Below are positions 8,611-16,625 of a stretch of DNA of 64,000 nucleotides, piece by piece. The stretch is taken from assembly GCA_031292175.1 (NCBI GenBank), contig JARLHQ010000024.1, forward strand, positions 1 to 64,000. Direction: 5' to 3'. How positions within the stretch are numbered: position 1 is the stretch's first letter; each line of letters begins with the position of its first letter. The stretch is from Humidesulfovibrio sp. (GTDB lineage Bacteria; Desulfobacterota; Desulfovibrionia; Desulfovibrionales; Desulfovibrionaceae). The position numbers and the translations under genes are program-made. Under the pieces are notes generated by a model. The model searched no databases, was not told the DNA's origin, and saw nothing but the letters and a program-made list of their open reading frames with translations.

Positions 8611-9033
8611 TCAGGCCCCGCTCCGCCCCAGTATCCGCTCCGCCTCGCGCAGCAGGCGCTCTGCCGTGGGCGGTTTCTCCACATAGCCGTCTGGCGCGGC
8701 GGGCGCCAGCTCCGGTCCCGCGCGCAGCAGGGCCAGGGAGTGGTCGAAGGTGCCGCTTTCGATGGCGGAGACCACCAGCACCTTCGTCTTGCCGAGCTCC
8801 GGATCGCGCCGGAGTTCGGTCAAAAGACGCAGACCGCCTTGATTCGGCATCATCAAATCCAGGCTCACAAGATCTGGCCTGAACTCGCGAGCCTTGGCAA
8901 GCCCTTCTTCGCCGTCGCGGGCCATGGCCGTGTCATATCCGGCGGATTCGAACACCGCCTTGATGAACAGGCGCAGATGCATCTCGTCATCCACCACGAG
9001 CACCCGGCCACGGGCCGTCTCGCCGCCGGGCAT
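8611..9033 (-). CDS. Single-domain response regulator
   Basis: A 140-residue receiver: VLVVDDEMHLR acidic pair, SLDLMMPNQGG acceptor region, VLVVSAIES and the lysine in YVEKPPTAE. The loop before the lysine carries an insertion (AGPELAPAAPDG). There is no DNA-binding or enzymatic output domain. It starts 4 bp after the stop of the tandem Usp gene, so they are translated from one message. The partner is unknown; the nearby kinases are the obvious candidates. Confidence 0.8.
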   Translation of the reverse strand: MPGGETARGRVLVVDDEMHLRLFIKAVFESAGYDTAMARDGEEGLAKAREFRPDLVSLDLMMPNQGGLRLLTELRRDPELGKTKVLVVSAIESGTFDHSLALLRAGPELAPAAPDGYVEKPPTAERLLREAERILGRSGA

Positions 9034-9037
9034 GGCG

Positions 9038-9979
9038 CTACTCGCCCGCGCGCGGAACGCCGTAGGGGCTCACGTCCACCTTGTCCGGATGGTTCACGCT
9101 CAGGACCGGGCAGGCCGAGCGCAGCACGACCTGCTCAATGGTGCTGCCAAGCATGGCCTTTTCCGGGTCGACATCCTTGGTGTGGTGGGCCATGACGATC
9201 AGGTCGGCCTTGTTTTCCCGTGCGTACTTGAGCACCTCGACGTGCGGGTTGCCCTCGCGCAGGGCTATGACATAGTTGTCGAAGTCGCCCATGTTGGTCA
9301 CGTACTTTTCCTGGATCTTCTTCTCCGCGGCCTGGAGCTGCTGCTCAATGTAGGCCTGGCCTGGCTCCTGCTCGCCGCCGAGGTCCACGCAGTGGAACAC
9401 GTGCAACCGGCAGCCGATCTCCTTGGCCACGTTGCGCGCGAACTGGAAGGCGTAGTCGGAAGGCTTGCTGAAGTCGGTCGCCACGACGATGTTGGCGAAG
9501 TAAGACCAGCAGGTGACACAAGGGCGGCTGACGATGAGCACCGGGCAACGGGCGCTCTTGGCCACCTTCTGCATGGTCGAACCAGCGATGAGGCGGTGGC
9601 GCATGGCGCCCACGTCTTCGGGCCGGGTGTGCGCGCCCATGACGATGAGGCTCGTGTCCTCCTTGCGCGCCTTGCGCAGGATCTCCGTGTGCGGCTCTCC
9701 GGTGATGGTTTCGAACACGCAGGAGGGGTGATCCTTGGCCAGCTTTTCATAGTACTGAGCCATTTCCTCCTTCACAAGGCTGACGAGGTTCTCATCGGCC
9801 TCCTCCGCTTCGCCGGTGCGCACGTCGCGGTAGGTGAGGCCGAAACCGCGCGTGGGCAGCCCGAAAACATGGAACACGTTGAGGCGCGAGCGGTTCTTGC
9901 GCGAAAGCTCAAAGGCCACGCGCGCAGCGTCGTCGCAGGTGGAAGAGGCCGAGGTGGCGAACAGTATCTTCTCAAACAT
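9038..9979 (-). CDS. Tandem universal stress protein (two UspA domains)
   Basis: A 313-residue protein made of two UspA domains (about 1-150 and 160-305). Each ends in a recognisable nucleotide-binding segment: GAHTRPEDVGAMRHRLIAGS in the first and a HHTKDVDPEKAMLGST stretch in the second. An ideal AGGAGG ribosome site precedes ATG 9979. It belongs to the cluster unknown protein - Usp - receiver - receiver on the minus strand. A stress or energy-state role near Tmc is inferred from position only. Confidence 0.85.
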   Translation of the reverse strand: MFEKILFATSASSTCDDAARVAFELSRKNRSRLNVFHVFGLPTRGFGLTYRDVRTGEAEEADENLVSLVKEEMAQYYEKLAKDHPSCVFETITGEPHTEILRKARKEDTSLIVMGAHTRPEDVGAMRHRLIAGSTMQKVAKSARCPVLIVSRPCVTCWSYFANIVVATDFSKPSDYAFQFARNVAKEIGCRLHVFHCVDLGGEQEPGQAYIEQQLQAAEKKIQEKYVTNMGDFDNYVIALREGNPHVEVLKYARENKADLIVMAHHTKDVDPEKAMLGSTIEQVVLRSACPVLSVNHPDKVDVSPYGVPRAGE

Positions 9980-9982
9980 GAG

Positions 9983-10522
9983 CTACCTCCTTAGTGCACA
10001 CTCACGCGGTGTGCCGTGAAAAGCGAGCTGCCATAAGACACCCTCGAAAAATTCAAACAGATTGCAGACAGTCTCGAATCGAAATTCCGCGACCCGGTCG
10101 CCGAAGACCACGTGGCGCAGGGAACCCAGGCACAGCGGCGCGTCGAGCAGCATCTCCACCTGATAACTTCTGATCTCCAAGTCCCCGCCATCCGGCAAAA
10201 TCCCGCGCAGGGTATGGTAGATCTCAAGCCTCGGCGGCCCAGGATGGCCGATCATCTCCACCACGCGGGAAAGCTCCAGGCGCTCAAGCCCCGCGGGCAG
10301 GCAGTCTGCCTTGGGACAGGAGTCGTACCGCGCGGCGAAGTCCGGAGCAAAGTCATTGAGGCGGCAAAGCACGGGGTAACGCCGCAACATGCGCATGAAC
10401 CCCCGCAGACTATAGCCGTCCCCCAGGGTCACCCGCGCCCCAAGCGCCCGCAGGGCGTCTTCGGCAGGAACTCCGTCTCGGTCGAGCAGGCTGCCATCTG
10501 CGCTCAGTATGACTTCATCCAT
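9983..10522 (-). CDS. Conserved-context protein of unknown function
   Basis: I do not recognise this 179-residue protein. It has no signal peptide, no transmembrane segment and no obvious enzymatic motif. It has four cysteines, including a C-x4-C pair (SCPKADC, about residue 70), and a C-terminal half with VEMIGHPGPPRLEIYHTLRG and alternating hydrophobic strands. It is the first gene downstream of a good sigma-70 promoter (10578-10606) and ends 3 bp before the tandem Usp start, so the two are almost certainly cotranscribed. Its place between Tmc-associated kinases suggests a signalling or stress role, which is inference. Confidence 0.6.
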   Translation of the reverse strand: MDEVILSADGSLLDRDGVPAEDALRALGARVTLGDGYSLRGFMRMLRRYPVLCRLNDFAPDFAARYDSCPKADCLPAGLERLELSRVVEMIGHPGPPRLEIYHTLRGILPDGGDLEIRSYQVEMLLDAPLCLGSLRHVVFGDRVAEFRFETVCNLFEFFEGVLWQLAFHGTPRECALRR

Positions 10523-10577
10523 GTTACCCTACACTTCAAGAATGCTTTTGGCTTTCAGGGTCTCGGATACGGATTTA

Positions 10578-10606
10578 GTCATATTTCATGCAGGGATTTG
10601 CGTCAA
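10578..10606 (-). promoter_or_regulatory. Sigma-70-type promoter for the unknown protein/usp operon
   Basis: Reading the minus strand, TTGACG (10606-10601) is followed after exactly 17 bases by TATGAC (10583-10578). It is 55 bp upstream of ATG 10522. The AT-rich gap behind it (10607-10643) ends at the stop of the receiver-kinase gene, so this marks an internal transcription unit within the island. Confidence 0.6.
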
Positions 10607-10643
10607 CACTACAAGAATGAATCACGCAAACTTTAAAATCATA

Positions 10644-11804
10644 CTATAAAACTTTATTTTCATATGATGCTGGTATGATAATATTAAAGGTGCTGCCCTT
10701 GTGTTCCTTGCTCGCAACACAAAGGCTGCCGCCGTGCGCTTCCACGGTCTTTTTGGTAGTCATAAGCCCAAGCCCGCTGCCGCCTTCCCCCTTGGTGCTG
10801 TAAAACGCGGTGAAGAGCTTCGGCCGCGCGGCCTCGGGGATGCCGATGCCGTTGTCCGCCACGCTGTAGTCCACGCCGCCGCTGGGCAAAAGCGCCACGC
10901 GCACGGCCACCGCGCCGCCGGGCTTCTCCGGCCCGTAACCGGCGGCCGTGCAGGCGTCCAGAGCGTTGCCCACAAGGTTCATGAGGCAGCGGTGCAGGGC
11001 CTCGGCGTCGAGCGGAATCTGCGGCAGGTTTTCCTGGGCTTCCAGGGTCAGCGCCAGGCCGGACGCCTGGGCCTGCGTCGCGAGCAGTTCCACCACCTGC
11101 CGGGCTGGGGCGGCGGGGTCCGTGGGCACGGGCTTGAGCGCCTCCGGCTTGGCGTAGCGCAGCATGTCGAGCGAAAGGTTCTTGAGCTTCTGCACGTTGG
11201 CCTCAAGCATCTCAAAGCCCTGCTCCAGGTAGGCTTCGCGGTCGCCCATGAGCCCTTGGCGCAGCAGAAAGAGGCTCCCCTCAAGCCCGCTGGCCATGTT
11301 CTTGATGGCGTGAGACAGATCCGCCACAGTCTGGCCCACCGCCGCCAAGCGTTCGGCGTCCAGCAGTTCGCGGGTCTTCTGTTCCACCAGGCGTTCCAAC
11401 TGCTCGGTGTGTTCGCGGATGGCCCGGCGCATGGCCCGGCGCTCCAGGGCGCGGGAGAGCGCGATGTCCAGCGCGTCGTCGCGGATGGGCTTGGTGACGA
11501 AGTCCGTGGCGTCGAGCTTGATGCCCTGAATGGCCAGGTCGATGTCGCCATGGCCGGTGATGAGGATGACCTCGGTGTCCGGGTCCAAGGCCTTGAGGGC
11601 CCGCAGCAGCTCCAATCCGTCCATGCCCGGCATCTTGATGTCCGTGATGACCACGGGCGTGGGCTCGGCCCGAAACAGGGCCAAAGCCTGCTCGGCGTTG
11701 GCCGCCGTGCGCACCTGGTAGCCCCGGTCGGCCAGACTGAGGCCCAGCACCCGGCGGATACCGTCCTCGTCATCGACAAGCAGCAGGGAGATGGGCTCGC
11801 TCAT
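10644..11804 (-). CDS. Receiver-histidine kinase hybrid (REC-HisKA-HATPase)
   Basis: A 386-residue cytoplasmic protein: N-terminal receiver (LLLVDDEDGIRR, ITDIKMPGMDG, TKPIRDD), a short coiled coil, a HisKA helix with DLSHAIKNM, and an HATPase domain (NLVGNALDAC, DNGIGIP, GGSGLGLMTT). The domain order matches the kinase at 6184 but the PAS domains are missing. Its ATG overlaps the stop of the haem-sensor kinase (11801-11804, ATGA), so the two are translationally coupled and the sensor probably signals through this receiver. Confidence 0.85.
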   Translation of the reverse strand: MSEPISLLLVDDEDGIRRVLGLSLADRGYQVRTAANAEQALALFRAEPTPVVITDIKMPGMDGLELLRALKALDPDTEVILITGHGDIDLAIQGIKLDATDFVTKPIRDDALDIALSRALERRAMRRAIREHTEQLERLVEQKTRELLDAERLAAVGQTVADLSHAIKNMASGLEGSLFLLRQGLMGDREAYLEQGFEMLEANVQKLKNLSLDMLRYAKPEALKPVPTDPAAPARQVVELLATQAQASGLALTLEAQENLPQIPLDAEALHRCLMNLVGNALDACTAAGYGPEKPGGAVAVRVALLPSGGVDYSVADNGIGIPEAARPKLFTAFYSTKGEGGSGLGLMTTKKTVEAHGGSLCVASKEHKGSTFNIIIPASYENKVL

Positions 11805-14113
11805 GCCGACGCGTCTCCTTCCTGTTCAAGCCGTGGCAGGGTGATGATGAACCGTGTGCCTTCGCCCGGTGTGGATTCTGCGCGGATGGTGCCGCCGCAG
11901 TCCTGGATGATGCCATAGCTGATGGACAGGCCCAGGCCCGTGCCCTTGCCTACGCGCTTGGTGGTGAAGAAAGGCTCGAAGATTTTGTCGCGTACGCCGG
12001 GCGCGATGCCGCAGCCCGTGTCGGCAATTTTGACCCGCACTTTGCCGCCAGCGAGGCGCGTGGCCAGGGTGATGCGCTTGGGGCCCTGCGGTGCCTCCAC
12101 CTGCTCCCCGGCGTTTTCCTTGGCCACGGCCCACTTTTCCTCAATTGCGTCGCGCGCGTTGATCAGCATGTTGATGAACACCTGCTCCAGCCTGCCCGCG
12201 TCGGCGCGAACCAGGGGCAGGTCCGGGCTGAGGTCGAGGACCACCTCGATCTCGCGCAGCTTGAGCTGCTGGCTGAAGATGTCCAGCGCGCGCCTCAAAA
12301 TCTCGCTAACGTCCACGGGTTCGAGCTTCATCTCCGGCTTGCGGCCAAACTCGCGCAGGTGGTTGATGATCTTGCTGGCCCGGTCCACGTGGGCATCGAT
12401 CTCAAGCGTCAGCGTGGCCAGGATGTCCCGGGCCAGATCCTCGCCGCGCTCGATCTTGCGGCGAATGAAGCTGGCCGCGGTCTTGATGACCGAAAGGGGC
12501 TGGTTCAGCTCGTGCGCCATGCCCGTGGCCATCTCGCCCAAGGTGGCCATCTTCGAGGCCTGGATGAGCTGTTGCTCGGTCTCCAGGCGTTTTGTCATGT
12601 CGCTGGTGGTGACGAGCAGCACCTTCTGGCCGCTGAACTCCGATGGCGACAGGCGCACGGTGACGAAGAGCCTGCGGCCGTCCTTGGCCACGTTGATGAC
12701 ACGGTCGAGCAGGTTCTTCTGCCGGAGCTTGAGCTGAAAGGCCGCGCGGTCCTCCTCCGGGAACAAGATGAGGAAGCTCTGCCCGGAAAGCTCTGCTTTC
12801 TCGAATCCATACACCGGCTGCACGGACTCGTTGCAGTCCAGGATGACCAAGGTGTTCGCATCCAGCACGAACACAGGGTTCGGAATGTTCTTGAAGATCG
12901 CCAGATACTTGCGTTCGCTTCGCTCCAGCTTGTCTTCCAGCTGCTTGCGGCTGGTGATGTCCAGGCACATCTCCATGGCCGCCACCACCTCGCCCTCCGC
13001 ATTTTTGATGGGGGAGCTGGTGACCAGCCAGTGCCGCATGGCGCCCGTGGCGTCTACGCCGGACTCCTCGCCGGAGAAGGAGCGGCCCGTCTCGAAGCTC
13101 TTCTCCACCGGGCAGTTCGGGCATTTGGAGCTGCGGCCCTTGTACGCGTGGAAGCAGGTGTCGCCGGGCTTGGGCCGGAACTTGTCGCGGAACTCCTGGT
13201 TATAGCGCAGCAGGCGGAAATTACGGTCCTGCACGGTGATGATGCAGGGCACGAGCGAAAAGAGCGTCTGGTACTCGTCGCGCTGGCGGTTCAGCTCGAT
13301 CTGCTTGTCGCTGATGCTCTTGCCCATGCGCTCGATGGTGTGCACGAGGGTGCCCATTTCGTCGGGCTGGTCAATGTCGATGCGCGTGCACTGCCCACCC
13401 TCGGCAATGAGCTGCGCGCCGGTGATGAGTTTGCGGATGGGGCGCATGACAAAGTGGTTCATGAACATGAAGATGACAAGCCCCATGCCCGAGAGCACGA
13501 TGAGCGTGAAGGCCACGCTGCGGGTCTGGAAGGCCTTGATCTCGCGGTCCGTTGGCTCAAGGGAAAGCACGACGTCGATGATGCCCAGGACCTTTTTGTC
13601 CGGCGGGTGGAAGTGGCAGCCTTGGGAGCAGCCCGGTTCGTTGTGGATGGGGCTGATGATGCCGAGCCTGCGCCTGCCGTTCACATCCTTGAAGATTCGT
13701 GTGCGGTTCGCCAGCGGCACATCGGCCGGGGGCGGGCTGGACTGGTGGCAAATGTGGCAGGCCTGGCTACGGATGTTGGCGCCGGTGTCCTTTTCGCCGG
13801 GGATGGTCGAAAACTTGATTTGCCCATCCCGGTTGTAGATGCGGATGGCCTTGATGTCCTTCTGCGAGCCGATATTGGTGATGATCTGATTCAGGTTGTC
13901 GCGCGAATTGACCATCATGGCGTAGCGCGTGCCGAGCTTGATGGTGGTGCCCAGGCGGTCGGCCTCGGCCACCATGTAGCTCATGAGGACGTCTTCCTGG
14001 TGACTGATGGCGAAGTAGGAAAGGGCGGCGACGCTTAGGACGAGCGCAAGGCCCGCCGTGGCGATGAGCTTCAGGACCAGGCTTTTCTGGACGATGCTCC
14101 ACGGGTTGCGCAT
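11801..14113 (-). CDS. Membrane sensor histidine kinase with periplasmic c-type haem motif
   Basis: A 770-residue sensor kinase. Transmembrane helix 1 (about 12-36) and helix 2 (about 199-218) enclose a periplasmic domain containing a canonical haem-c site, CHICH at residues 119-123, and a second cysteine/histidine group at 162-169 (CSQGCHFH) that does not fit CxxCH spacing. After a HAMP domain come a PAS with a cysteine cluster (CFHAY...SKCPNCP), a second PAS, a HisKA helix (GMAHELNQPLS) and an HATPase domain (INARDAIEE, DTGCGIAP, GKGTGLGLS). It lies directly behind tmcA, separated by two hairpins, and overlaps the following receiver-kinase by 4 bases. Covalent haem suggests it senses periplasmic redox state, oxygen or NO; the ligand is unknown. 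Confidence 0.85.
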   Translation of the reverse strand: MRNPWSIVQKSLVLKLIATAGLALVLSVAALSYFAISHQEDVLMSYMVAEADRLGTTIKLGTRYAMMVNSRDNLNQIITNIGSQKDIKAIRIYNRDGQIKFSTIPGEKDTGANIRSQACHICHQSSPPPADVPLANRTRIFKDVNGRRRLGIISPIHNEPGCSQGCHFHPPDKKVLGIIDVVLSLEPTDREIKAFQTRSVAFTLIVLSGMGLVIFMFMNHFVMRPIRKLITGAQLIAEGGQCTRIDIDQPDEMGTLVHTIERMGKSISDKQIELNRQRDEYQTLFSLVPCIITVQDRNFRLLRYNQEFRDKFRPKPGDTCFHAYKGRSSKCPNCPVEKSFETGRSFSGEESGVDATGAMRHWLVTSSPIKNAEGEVVAAMEMCLDITSRKQLEDKLERSERKYLAIFKNIPNPVFVLDANTLVILDCNESVQPVYGFEKAELSGQSFLILFPEEDRAAFQLKLRQKNLLDRVINVAKDGRRLFVTVRLSPSEFSGQKVLLVTTSDMTKRLETEQQLIQASKMATLGEMATGMAHELNQPLSVIKTAASFIRRKIERGEDLARDILATLTLEIDAHVDRASKIINHLREFGRKPEMKLEPVDVSEILRRALDIFSQQLKLREIEVVLDLSPDLPLVRADAGRLEQVFINMLINARDAIEEKWAVAKENAGEQVEAPQGPKRITLATRLAGGKVRVKIADTGCGIAPGVRDKIFEPFFTTKRVGKGTGLGLSISYGIIQDCGGTIRAESTPGEGTRFIITLPRLEQEGDASA

Positions 14114-14134
14114 GCCCTGTCCCTTGAGGATCCG

Positions 14135-14207
14135 CCCGGCGTATGCACGCCGGGTATTGCCTCGGCCCGGGCGCGGGGGGGTGGTGATGCGCGCGGCCGG
14201 GCCGAGG
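14135..14207 (-). terminator. Two hairpins between tmcA and the haem-sensor kinase gene
   Basis: One hairpin has 8-bp arms and a 4-base loop (14135-14154). The other has 11-bp arms (14160-14170 with 14197-14207) around a G-rich loop. Neither is followed by a T run. They sit 9 bases beyond the tmcA stop, so they may lower read-through from tmc into the kinase genes or protect the tmc mRNA. Confidence 0.5.
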
Positions 14208-14215
14208 TCATGGGA

Positions 14216-14593
14216 TTATCGCTTGTGGCACTGGCCGCAGGCCACGGGGCCCTTGCCCTTGGCCTTGTGACAGCTGATGCACTGCTTGTGGTAGGCGTTC
14301 ATGAGGCCCGTGCTCTTGTCTTCGGGCTTCACCTTGTGACACTCGGCGCAGGGCGTGCCCTCGGTGGAGGCGGTCTTGTCGATCTTGCCGTCCTTGCCGC
14401 CGTGGTGGCAGACCACGCAGTCCGTCAGTCCGGCCTTTTCGTTGTGCTGCTCATGGTTGAACTGGGCGGCGGGCCGCGTCAGCTTGCCGAAGGCCTCCGG
14501 GGCCAGATTCTTGATGTCCTGCTGCGACATGGCCGCCTGGGCGAAGGCCAGGATGAGCGCGGCCGAAAGCAGAAGCGGGAGTGTGCGTTTCAT
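14216..14593 (-). CDS. tmcA: TmcA, tetrahaem cytochrome c3 (type II)
   Basis: Periplasmic four-haem cytochrome of 125 residues including a signal peptide ([20 protein letters not shown]). Four CxxCH sites are visible: 59-63 CVVCH, 82-86 CAECH, 105-109 CISCH and 119-123 CGQCH, with further histidines available as axial ligands. In Desulfovibrio, TmcA takes electrons from periplasmic hydrogenase/type I cytochrome c3 and passes them to the membrane-bound Tmc complex. Here it is the last structural gene of the tmc set, 11 bp after tmcB. The adjacent tmcB and tmcC separate it from ordinary cytochrome c3 genes. Confidence 0.9.
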   Translation of the reverse strand: MKRTLPLLLSAALILAFAQAAMSQQDIKNLAPEAFGKLTRPAAQFNHEQHNEKAGLTDCVVCHHGGKDGKIDKTASTEGTPCAECHKVKPEDKSTGLMNAYHKQCISCHKAKGKGPVACGQCHKR

Positions 14594-14604
14594 GGCTGCT
14601 TCTC

Positions 14605-15924
14605 CTAGACCTCGGGTTTTTCCATGCACTCGTAGATGATGTCGCCGAGGAACTTGATCTCCATGCCCAGCTTGTAGCTGTGCACGGTGTCCTCCAGGCC
14701 GCCGTGGCAGTTGTGGCACGGGGCGACGATGGTCTTGACGCCCGTGGCCCGCAACTCGTCGGCCTTGATCTTGCTGCCGGCGACACGCACATTCTTGAAC
14801 GGGGGGCCGCAGTTGATGACGCCGCCGCCCGCCGTGCAGCACAGGTTGTGCTCACGGTTGGAGGCCGTTTCCACGATACCGCCCTCGACCAGGAAGTTCA
14901 CGAGTTCGCGCAGCTTCTCATGCAGTCCCTGGCCGCGCACGACGTTGCACGGGTCATGCACGGTGACTGGGCCGGGATACTTCTTGGACAGCTTAATCTT
15001 GCCTTCCGTCATGAGCTCCCAGAAGTAGGCGATGGAGTGGATCACCGGCACTGGGGGCATCTTCCAGCCCACGGCGCGGTTGCCCATGTCGTAGATCGAG
15101 CGGAAGGCGTGCCCGCACTCGCCCATGACGATGCGCTTCACCTTGAGCTTCTGCGCGCTTTCGAAGTGCTTGCGCTTAAGTCGGCCCATCATCTCGAAGT
15201 CGCCGGTGAACATGCACATGTCCGAGTTGTCCCAGCCGGGCTCGGAGGGCATGGTCCAATCCGCGCCGGCCATGTGCATGATGGCCGCGGCCTGATAGAT
15301 CAGCTGGGTGCGGAACTTGGGCTCCGGCGCAATGACCGAGTAGTAGATGTCCGCGCCCTCTTTGTCGATCGGGATGCGCAGACCGGGGAATTCCTCCCGG
15401 GCCTCGTCCTCCTGCCACATGAGGGTGTCGGTCCATTCGTCGTCCTTCACCCACATCTGGTTGAAGGTGGCGGAGTGGCTGTGCGCCGTGTCCTGGATGT
15501 ACTGCGGGGTGACGCCCAGCTTGTGGCAGATGCGCCGCACCGTGCTTATGATGTAGCCGGTGTCGATGCCGATGGGGCAGTAGTGCACGCAGCGGCGGCA
15601 CAGATTGCACTCGGTGTAGGCCAGCTGGGCCATGCCGTAGATGAAGTCCGGATCGACCTTGCCCTTCTTGTTGAGCAGCACGCTCATGGTCTGGTGCACC
15701 TTGCCCGCCGGGGTGTAGCTCGGGTCTCCCGGATGGGAGAGCGAGAAGTGGCAAGCCTCGGCGCACAGGCCGCAGCGCACGCAGGTTTCGGCGTAGGCTT
15801 TGAGCCGTGCGCCGGTTTCGCCGGTGATGACGGCGTTGACGATCTTCTCGATTTTCTCCGGGGTGAGCCGGGATACCCCGCGCCTAAGCCCCACATCCTC
15901 AATGAGTCTGTCCGCAATGCCCAT
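14605..15924 (-). CDS. tmcB: TmcB, HdrD-like iron-sulfur subunit of the Tmc complex
   Basis: A 439-residue cytoplasmic subunit related to heterodisulfide reductase HdrD/GlpC. Two ferredoxin-type 4Fe-4S sites are seen: C48-C51-C54-C58 ([11 protein letters not shown]) and C106-C109-C112-C116 ([11 protein letters not shown]). They are followed by two cysteine-rich CCG-type regions (HDPCNVVRG with LCCTAGGG, and APCHNCHGG) that in HdrD-type proteins bind a catalytic cluster. It should carry electrons between TmcC in the membrane and a cytoplasmic acceptor. It sits between tmcC (20 bp gap) and tmcA (11 bp gap). Confidence 0.9.
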   Translation of the reverse strand: MGIADRLIEDVGLRRGVSRLTPEKIEKIVNAVITGETGARLKAYAETCVRCGLCAEACHFSLSHPGDPSYTPAGKVHQTMSVLLNKKGKVDPDFIYGMAQLAYTECNLCRRCVHYCPIGIDTGYIISTVRRICHKLGVTPQYIQDTAHSHSATFNQMWVKDDEWTDTLMWQEDEAREEFPGLRIPIDKEGADIYYSVIAPEPKFRTQLIYQAAAIMHMAGADWTMPSEPGWDNSDMCMFTGDFEMMGRLKRKHFESAQKLKVKRIVMGECGHAFRSIYDMGNRAVGWKMPPVPVIHSIAYFWELMTEGKIKLSKKYPGPVTVHDPCNVVRGQGLHEKLRELVNFLVEGGIVETASNREHNLCCTAGGGVINCGPPFKNVRVAGSKIKADELRATGVKTIVAPCHNCHGGLEDTVHSYKLGMEIKFLGDIIYECMEKPEV

Positions 15925-15944
15925 TTCGTCGTCCTCCTTGGGGC

Positions 15945-16604
15945 TTACCAGTCGCGCGCGTGGCGGACGCCGCCGAACTCCGAGCCCATGTAGGCGCGGG
16001 TGAAGGCGGCGAAGACCATGTGGGAGAGTCGGGTGAAGGGAATGGCCGCGAGCATGATCTCGCCGGCAACCACATGCAGGATGATCATAGCGTTATAGCT
16101 GATGGCCTGATGGTAGGCCAAGAAGCCCGTGAGAAACGGCGCCAGCACGATGACGAGGGCCAGCCAGTCCTTGCCGCTGGTGATGTAGCGCACCTCGGGC
16201 TGCACCAGGCGGCGCCCCGCAAAGTACAGGCAGGCCGCAATGACCACCAGGGTCATGATGTCGGCCGCGTTGTCCGGGATGGTCGCGAAGCTCACGCCGA
16301 AGGCCTGGTTCCACAAGAGCATGTGGGCCACCAGGAAGATGGGCGTGAGGAACAGGCAGGCGTGGAAGACGAAGGTGGCCACGGTCATGACCGGGCTCTT
16401 GCGCCAGCCAAGGGCGTTGAAGGGGATGAGCCAGTTCACGATGGAGCGTAGCGAGAAATGCCAGCTCATGAAGGCGATGGACGTGGCGTCCTTGGTCTTG
16501 GCCAGCTGGTACATGGAGATGAGCCGATAGCCCGAGCCGAGCAGGAATATGCCCCAGGCGGCCCAGGCCAGCGGCCCGGTGACGAATTGATATGCGGCGT
16601 TCAT
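15945..16604 (-). CDS. tmcC: TmcC, integral membrane cytochrome b-like subunit
   Basis: A 219-residue membrane protein with about five or six hydrophobic helices (for example 10-30, 75-95, 113-131, 146-165, 170-192) of the NarI/DsrM type. Histidines in or near helices (FHACLF, VAHMLLW, AYHQAIS, LHVVAGE, LSHMVF) could ligate haem b. It would link quinone or periplasmic TmcA to cytoplasmic TmcB. It starts 21 bp after tmcD with a CAAGGAGGA ribosome site. The call rests on gene order and topology. Confidence 0.85.
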   Translation of the reverse strand: MNAAYQFVTGPLAWAAWGIFLLGSGYRLISMYQLAKTKDATSIAFMSWHFSLRSIVNWLIPFNALGWRKSPVMTVATFVFHACLFLTPIFLVAHMLLWNQAFGVSFATIPDNAADIMTLVVIAACLYFAGRRLVQPEVRYITSGKDWLALVIVLAPFLTGFLAYHQAISYNAMIILHVVAGEIMLAAIPFTRLSHMVFAAFTRAYMGSEFGGVRHARDW

Positions 16605-16625
16605 GTGTGGTCCTCCTTGGGCGGC

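Noticed and set aside
5947-9195. A 1082-codon open frame on the plus strand opposite the kinase and receiver genes
   Set aside because: It lies antisense to genes with clear receiver, HisKA and HATPase motifs, has shadow-like composition (Gly/His/Asp/Val rich), and no domain or ribosome site. GC-rich codon bias explains it.
12318-12332. GGTTCGA-type sequences resembling tRNA T-loops (here and near 4180, 44915)
   Set aside because: They lie inside coding regions and no cloverleaf with acceptor or anticodon stems could be drawn.
11801-14113. Second canonical haem site (CSQGCH) in the sensor kinase
   Set aside because: C-x3-CH does not match CxxCH, so only one c-haem is claimed from sequence.
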